From contig JAIXPZ010000002.1 of assembly GCA_027486005.1 (NCBI GenBank), positions 1-57,280 on the forward strand: a stretch of 57,280 bases of DNA, in the 5' to 3' direction. Of the stretch, positions 53,038-57,280 are shown in pieces (position 1 is the first letter of the stretch; the number at the start of each line of letters is the position of its first letter). The stretch is from Legionellales bacterium. Lineage in GTDB: Bacteria; Pseudomonadota; Gammaproteobacteria; JAGOUN01. Made by a program: the position numbers and the translations under genes. The notes beneath the pieces are model-generated. The model worked only from the letters and a program-made list of their open reading frames with translations, was not told the origin of the DNA and did not search any database.

Positions 53038-54906
53038 ATGAAAAATAATAAAATTGAGTGTAGCCATGGAGGGTACGTAGAGAGATATAAAGTTTTAGGA
53101 GTTACTGTGTTTGACTTTAAAGCAGCAAGAAATAACGTTGAAATACGCCCGTTGTCCCAGGATTTTTGGGAAACTAACAATTCTCTTAGGGTCGCGGTTG
53201 CGGGCGGTGGCGCAGGCGGTGTTGGCGCGGCGTTAGAATTAGCTAAAGCGGGCTATTTAGTCGACGTATATGAAAAAAGATCCGCATTATTGTCTGCCAC
53301 TAGTAATAAAACACCTGGTCGCGCTGGTCATGGCTATCATTATGTACATAAAAAAACCGCAGAGCTGTATTTAAAGGCAACAATAGAGGTTGTTAAACGT
53401 TACCCCGACTGCTTACTGGGTTCTGGATACCCAGAAACGAATTATTTACGTCATGGCTTATATTGCATTATGAAGCAGAAGGAAGATCTTCATGACGATC
53501 AAGCTCAATTTGCCTCAATTTATCCTAAAGAACAGATTTTACAGACTTATAGCGCAATTAAAGAATGCTACAGATCGCTAGTTGCTGAAGATGTGAGCAA
53601 TCAAGTATTTGGAGACCCAGATAATTTTTATCACGTCCTTTCTTCTCTTGAGATGGAAAAATATCGAGAAACAATTAATCTTGATATTGTTGATACTATT
53701 GTTGACACGCGAGAAGAACTTCTTAATTGGCCTAAATTACGCTCGACTCTTATTGCTGAGGTGAAGAGCCACCCGAATATTAGAATTCACTACAATTCTA
53801 CAATAGATTCTCCTCAGCAGCGAAAGGATCGAATTGGTTTCAATTTCACTGTTAATGGCAGGTTATGCGAAGCTGATATTTTCATTAATGCGACTTGGGA
53901 AGGAATAGAAAAACTTAATCAAAAGATTTTTATACATATGGAGCCAGATTCGCGTACGAATAGATTAAAAACTATTATTAAGGCTAGGCTTCCTGCTCGC
54001 CTTAAAGAACATCCTTCTGTATTTTTTTGCATGGGGCCGCATGCCATGATATCAAATATGGGTGATGGGACTGTAATGAGCACCTATGCACAAGTGACCA
54101 ATGTTTCTTTATCTACTGGCTTATTTATATCTGAAGAAGCACAACAATGTTTAAATGGCGTTGGAGATGTTGAAGAGGAAATTCAAATAGCCAATCAAAT
54201 TATTGATGGAGTAAGCCAATATTTTCCACCAATGCGTGAAGCGAGACTCCTTAATAAGGGTTATGGCATTATTAAAACAAGAGGTACTGTCGATCTTTTT
54301 GATCCAAATAGCGAGGTCAATAAACGTGAAGAAATTGGCGTAGAAGAACAACTCGTTGGCTGGATAGATAATGCTTGTATGAAGTTGTTGCATTTTATTT
54401 TAAATGGACGTGAAGTCCTAGATTTAGTGAGAAAAACAGAATACGCACAAAAAACCATATGCGCTATAAGTACTAATGTTATTTCTGATTTTTGTAAAAT
54501 AGAGCCTGCTGAACTTTCAGACGTTGACGGTAGTGATTCTATAATCATAAAAATGAATTTACTAAAAAATATGCTATCTATAATACTGCAACGATATACT
54601 AATAGCTGCACATTTGAAACTACTACGTATTTTTCAAGTGAGGAAGTAATTAGTAATTTTAGATGCTCCTTGTTCAATAGTATGTGTGCAAAGGAAAATG
54701 CCATGAGGATAATTCAAAAAAAATCATCAGAGTGTCAATCTACATTAGCAGTTTGTCCTGAGCTACCTACTTTCACTCCACCTCTTTTAGAAAGAAGCGA
54801 AGATAATATTGTTTCTTTAGAATTGAATAGTATTTTTAGTCAAAATGCAAGTTTACAGCAAACACATAAAAGTTTTCCTAAAAGCAAAAGTTGCAATAAA
54901 TTCTAA
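53038..54906 (+). CDS. FAD-dependent oxidoreductase-like protein of unknown function
   Basis: A 622-aa protein. After about 50 residues comes an FAD-binding Rossmann motif (RVAVAGGGAGGVGAALELAKAG) followed by an acidic beta2 end (VDVYEKR), then HGYHYVHKKTAELYLKA, as in DAO-type flavoproteins. A second flavin-fold segment (CEADIFINATWEG near 283) and RLLNKGYGIIKTRGTVDLF near 403 continue the fold. The last 150 residues (from about 470) have no recognisable domain and end in a Ser/Lys-rich tail. Substrate unknown. A hybrid kinase gene follows 54 bp later, so the two may share a transcript. Confidence 0.75.
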   Translation: MKNNKIECSHGGYVERYKVLGVTVFDFKAARNNVEIRPLSQDFWETNNSLRVAVAGGGAGGVGAALELAKAGYLVDVYEKRSALLSATSNKTPGRAGHGYHYVHKKTAELYLKATIEVVKRYPDCLLGSGYPETNYLRHGLYCIMKQKEDLHDDQAQFASIYPKEQILQTYSAIKECYRSLVAEDVSNQVFGDPDNFYHVLSSLEMEKYRETINLDIVDTIVDTREELLNWPKLRSTLIAEVKSHPNIRIHYNSTIDSPQQRKDRIGFNFTVNGRLCEADIFINATWEGIEKLNQKIFIHMEPDSRTNRLKTIIKARLPARLKEHPSVFFCMGPHAMISNMGDGTVMSTYAQVTNVSLSTGLFISEEAQQCLNGVGDVEEEIQIANQIIDGVSQYFPPMREARLLNKGYGIIKTRGTVDLFDPNSEVNKREEIGVEEQLVGWIDNACMKLLHFILNGREVLDLVRKTEYAQKTICAISTNVISDFCKIEPAELSDVDGSDSIIIKMNLLKNMLSIILQRYTNSCTFETTTYFSSEEVISNFRCSLFNSMCAKENAMRIIQKKSSECQSTLAVCPELPTFTPPLLERSEDNIVSLELNSIFSQNASLQQTHKSFPKSKSCNKF

Positions 54907-54960
54907 TCAGCATGCTTTTCAATAATAAGTAGTTATTAAATATTTATAGGGAGTTAAATT

Positions 54961-57027
54961 TTGGTTGATACAAAATTTAAACAAATGGATAACTCAGACT
55001 TAGAAAAGTTTTACCTAAAACAACTTGTTAATAATGTACCTGAGTTTTTATTTTGGAAAGACAAAAACTCAGTTTTTTTGGGATGTAATAAAAATTTTTC
55101 TGTTATGGCAGGGTTAGCAGATTCTAGCGAAATTGTTGGCAAAACAGATTACGACCTCCCTTGGAGCAAGGAAGAGAGTGACTCTTATCGTGCTGATGAT
55201 TTAGAGGTAATGCGTTCAGGACAAGGTAAATATAATATTGAAGAATCTCAAACAACCAAAACTGGTGAACTATTTACTTTACTTACTAATAAAATACCGC
55301 TGTATGATCAAAATGGAGATATTTCAGGGGTTATAGGGATATACACCGATATTACAAAATTAAAAAATACTCAAATTAAATTAGAACAAGAAAAGATTCG
55401 TGCAGAAGCCGCCAACCGCGCCAAGACTGAATTTCTGGCGAATATAAGCCATGATGTCAAAACTCCGATGACAGGGGTGGTGAGTGTGGCGGATTTAATG
55501 ATGCATACTTCTGGTTGGTGTACGCCTGACAAAGCAGCCATAATTCACTCTTCTGGGCTGCAAGTATTGAATTTTTTTAATAGCTGTTTGGAATTGTCAA
55601 AATTAGAAATCACGGAGTGGTCTTCAGCAGAAGAAGTGTTTTCTTTGAAAACGCTATTCGAAGAGATTTACGCTTTATTTTTACCTCGTGCTATAAGCAA
55701 AGGTCTTCAGTTTACTATCGAGTATGATACCACCTTACCGCTGACGTTGTTTGGCCATCGAGGCAGTGCCTATCGTGTGGTATTAAATTTAGTTGGGAAC
55801 GCATTAAAGTTTACAGAGACAGGAAGTGTTCAACTTCGTGCCTTTTTAGCAGAGTCCATCAACGAGAAGAGCCTTCGCGTCGGCATTGAAATAAAAGACA
55901 CGGGTGTTGGCATTCCTGAAGATAAGCAGCAAATTATTTTTGAAAAGCTATGTCGATTAACACCATCGTATCAAGGAAAAATTGAAGGCAGTGGGATTGG
56001 GCTCTATATTGTCGATCAATATGTAAAATATATGGATGGCAGTATCAACGTTGAAAGCACCGTTGGCAAAGGCAGTAGCTTTACCGTACTGTTACCGATG
56101 ACGAGTGCCTCAACGCCTTCTTTACCTGAAAACACAGCAAAAAAAGTATTCACTGAAACCAATCCTTTTTCTCACGCCACACCACCCATAACGGCACCGG
56201 CCAATTTTAGCGACTCTTCCACAGACGAAACAACGCTCGCAGCCGATGCGCCGAGAATTTTGCTCGTGGAAGACAGCGATCTTATTCAGGTGGTCACTAA
56301 AATGTTACTCCATGAGGCTGGATTTAGAGTCGATGTTGCGAGTTCGGGTGAAGAAGCGTTGGAAATGTTTTCAGCTGGAAAATATGGCTTGATTTACATG
56401 GATATCGGTTTGCCGGTGATGAGTGGTTATGAAACAGCACACGCTATTCGCGCAAAAGAAAAAACGGAACATGCCAGTAGGCTAACACCTATTATTGCAT
56501 TGACGGGCCATGGGGCTGTAGATGTTCAAACCTTTTGTGGTCAAGCAGGCATGCAAGGCGTCCTAAGCAAACCATTGACACGTGAACAAGTCGAAAATGT
56601 TTGGAAACGTTACGGTGAAGGTGAATCAATTGATATCGCTGGATTAACATTGATTGCATCGCCCTCACCATCGTCAATTCATAGCCAAATTATTGATGTA
56701 GACGCTACAGTGACATTGCTAGGAACTGAACAAAAAGCGCGTGATCTCTTTGCTGTATTTGCTAAAGAACTCACCGAGCAATGTTTACCTAATATTGAAA
56801 AATCAATTCAGCACCATAATCGTGAAGCTTTAGGTAAACAATTACATGCGATGCTGGGAACATTATGTTATGTCAAAGTACCATTACTCCATCAAGCCGT
56901 CGTGGATCTGCAATTCGCCGCACAAAGTGATTTTCACACGATAGAAACTGCGTATCAACAATTGCAAAAAGAGGCTGAAAATTTTATGGATCTTTATCAA
57001 AAGATGAAAAATGAGGGTGAAATTTAA
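54961..57027 (+). CDS. Soluble hybrid histidine kinase (PAS-HisKA-HATPase-REC-Hpt)
   Basis: A 688-aa protein. The PAS domain is about residues 15-140 (FLFWKDKNSVFLGCNKNF, GVIGIYTDITKLKN). HisKA has the phosphoacceptor His in FLANISHDVKTPM (near 164). HATPase shows NALKFTETGS, DTGVGIPEDK and GSGIGLYIV. The receiver RILLVEDSDL has the phosphoacceptor Asp in YMDIGLPVMSG (near 480), and an Hpt-like C-terminus has His in QLHAMLGTL (near 629). The order equals ArcB without membrane segments. The start is TTG at 54961 with GGGAG 7 bp upstream. No partner response regulator is in the window. Confidence 0.9.
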   Translation: MVDTKFKQMDNSDLEKFYLKQLVNNVPEFLFWKDKNSVFLGCNKNFSVMAGLADSSEIVGKTDYDLPWSKEESDSYRADDLEVMRSGQGKYNIEESQTTKTGELFTLLTNKIPLYDQNGDISGVIGIYTDITKLKNTQIKLEQEKIRAEAANRAKTEFLANISHDVKTPMTGVVSVADLMMHTSGWCTPDKAAIIHSSGLQVLNFFNSCLELSKLEITEWSSAEEVFSLKTLFEEIYALFLPRAISKGLQFTIEYDTTLPLTLFGHRGSAYRVVLNLVGNALKFTETGSVQLRAFLAESINEKSLRVGIEIKDTGVGIPEDKQQIIFEKLCRLTPSYQGKIEGSGIGLYIVDQYVKYMDGSINVESTVGKGSSFTVLLPMTSASTPSLPENTAKKVFTETNPFSHATPPITAPANFSDSSTDETTLAADAPRILLVEDSDLIQVVTKMLLHEAGFRVDVASSGEEALEMFSAGKYGLIYMDIGLPVMSGYETAHAIRAKEKTEHASRLTPIIALTGHGAVDVQTFCGQAGMQGVLSKPLTREQVENVWKRYGEGESIDIAGLTLIASPSPSSIHSQIIDVDATVTLLGTEQKARDLFAVFAKELTEQCLPNIEKSIQHHNREALGKQLHAMLGTLCYVKVPLLHQAVVDLQFAAQSDFHTIETAYQQLQKEAENFMDLYQKMKNEGEI

Positions 57028-57280
57028 CGAAAGAAATCTTTGGTGCTAGCGTCAGAGGCAAGAGCGAAATATAATTAAGGAAACATATATGGACTCGCCG
57101 TATTGTCAAGTCATAGTTTCTTCATGATGTTTGGAATGGTAAAAATTGCGACCATATATTCGACGTCTCAGTGCAATTGACTGGCGCCTTGATGAAATTC
57201 GCGCGTTTTCTCCTTATCAATCTCACGGCTATGTATGAACAAGCCTCGTTTCATATCAGGTTTTGAAAACGCTGGTCTTA
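57028..57280. other. Right-edge sequence, no gene recognised
   Basis: This 253-bp stretch after the hybrid kinase gene has short open frames on both strands, but none has a start, ribosome site or similarity I can recognise. It may belong to a gene continuing beyond the window. Confidence 0.4.

Noticed and set aside
54151-54704. Minus-strand frames inside the flavoprotein gene
   Set aside because: They overlap the conserved coding sequence of the plus-strand flavoprotein, with no start signals or known domains.

Overview
The window looks like the chromosome of an AT-rich gammaproteobacterium. Genes such as waaC/waaF/waaG-waaP, pcnB, aroA, dacB, midA and a CHCC zinc-finger gene beside waaF are gammaproteobacterial in type. 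The mix of surface-sugar genes, toxin-antitoxin modules, decayed mobile elements and a eukaryote-like Pro-Thr repeat protein would suit a host-associated relative of the Legionellales/Coxiellaceae. That placement is inference; no rRNA or other decisive marker is present. I recognised no tRNA, rRNA or CRISPR array.

Layout. (1) 1-2816, minus strand: one very large gene running off the left edge. It has a beta-propeller-like N-terminal half followed by more than 100 tandem xxPT/xxPS tetrapeptides. The plus strand of the repeat reads as VGxx repeats, which are an antisense shadow. (2) 2.9-3.5 kb: a decayed IS481-type element. (3) 3.7-8.1 kb, plus strand: pgi, a HepT/MntA (HEPN-MNT) toxin-antitoxin pair overlapping pgi, a UDP-glucuronate 4-epimerase and rmlA. 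(4) 8.1-13.3 kb, minus strand: a BrnT/BrnA-like pair, a SWIM-SNF2 helicase and an Rpn-family nuclease. (5) 13.4-15.9 kb: rmlC-rmlD-rmlB, which with rmlA complete dTDP-L-rhamnose synthesis. (6) 16.3-17.9 kb: a DUF1703-type ATPase/nuclease. (7) 18.0-34.9 kb, minus strand: a Wzx/Wzy-type polysaccharide locus. It contains a full pglF-E-D-C set (UDP-diacetylbacillosamine and its transfer to the lipid carrier), wbpA, a wbpB-wbpD fusion and wbpE (UDP-GlcNAc3NAcA), flippase, polymerase, two GT4 glycosyltransferases, and a deacetylase/acyltransferase/ATP-grasp trio. The remnant of a WecB/WbpI-type 2-epimerase lies inside it. (8) 35.3-38.4 kb, plus strand: wza and wzc, diverging from wbpA.

(9) 38.4-39.0 kb: an IS30 start fragment followed by the 3' end of a group II intron (maturase tail plus domains V/VI). 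(10) 39.0-46.6 kb: parB (no parA), dacB, midA, a second BrnT/BrnA pair, pcnB (apparently starting at AUU), aroA and a TraT-like lipoprotein. (11) 46.6-50.8 kb, minus strand: the LPS inner-core operon zf-waaF-waaC-(waaG-waaP fusion). (12) 50.9-52.8 kb: an exported low-molecular-weight tyrosine phosphatase, a DinJ/YafQ pair with a clear promoter/operator, and an IS1595 fragment. (13) 53.0-57.0 kb, plus strand: a large unidentified flavoprotein and a soluble PAS-HisKA-HATPase-REC-Hpt hybrid kinase.

The main theme is envelope glycan assembly: sugar-nucleotide supply (pgi, rml, Pgl, Wbp), polymer assembly and export (Wzx/Wzy/Wza/Wzc) and LPS core. The most striking items are the Pro-Thr repeat protein, the pathway with a broken epimerase, the AUU start of pcnB, the WaaG-WaaP fusion, the slippage-prone tyrosine tail of Wzc, and palindromic repeats lodged in frame inside midA and waaF.
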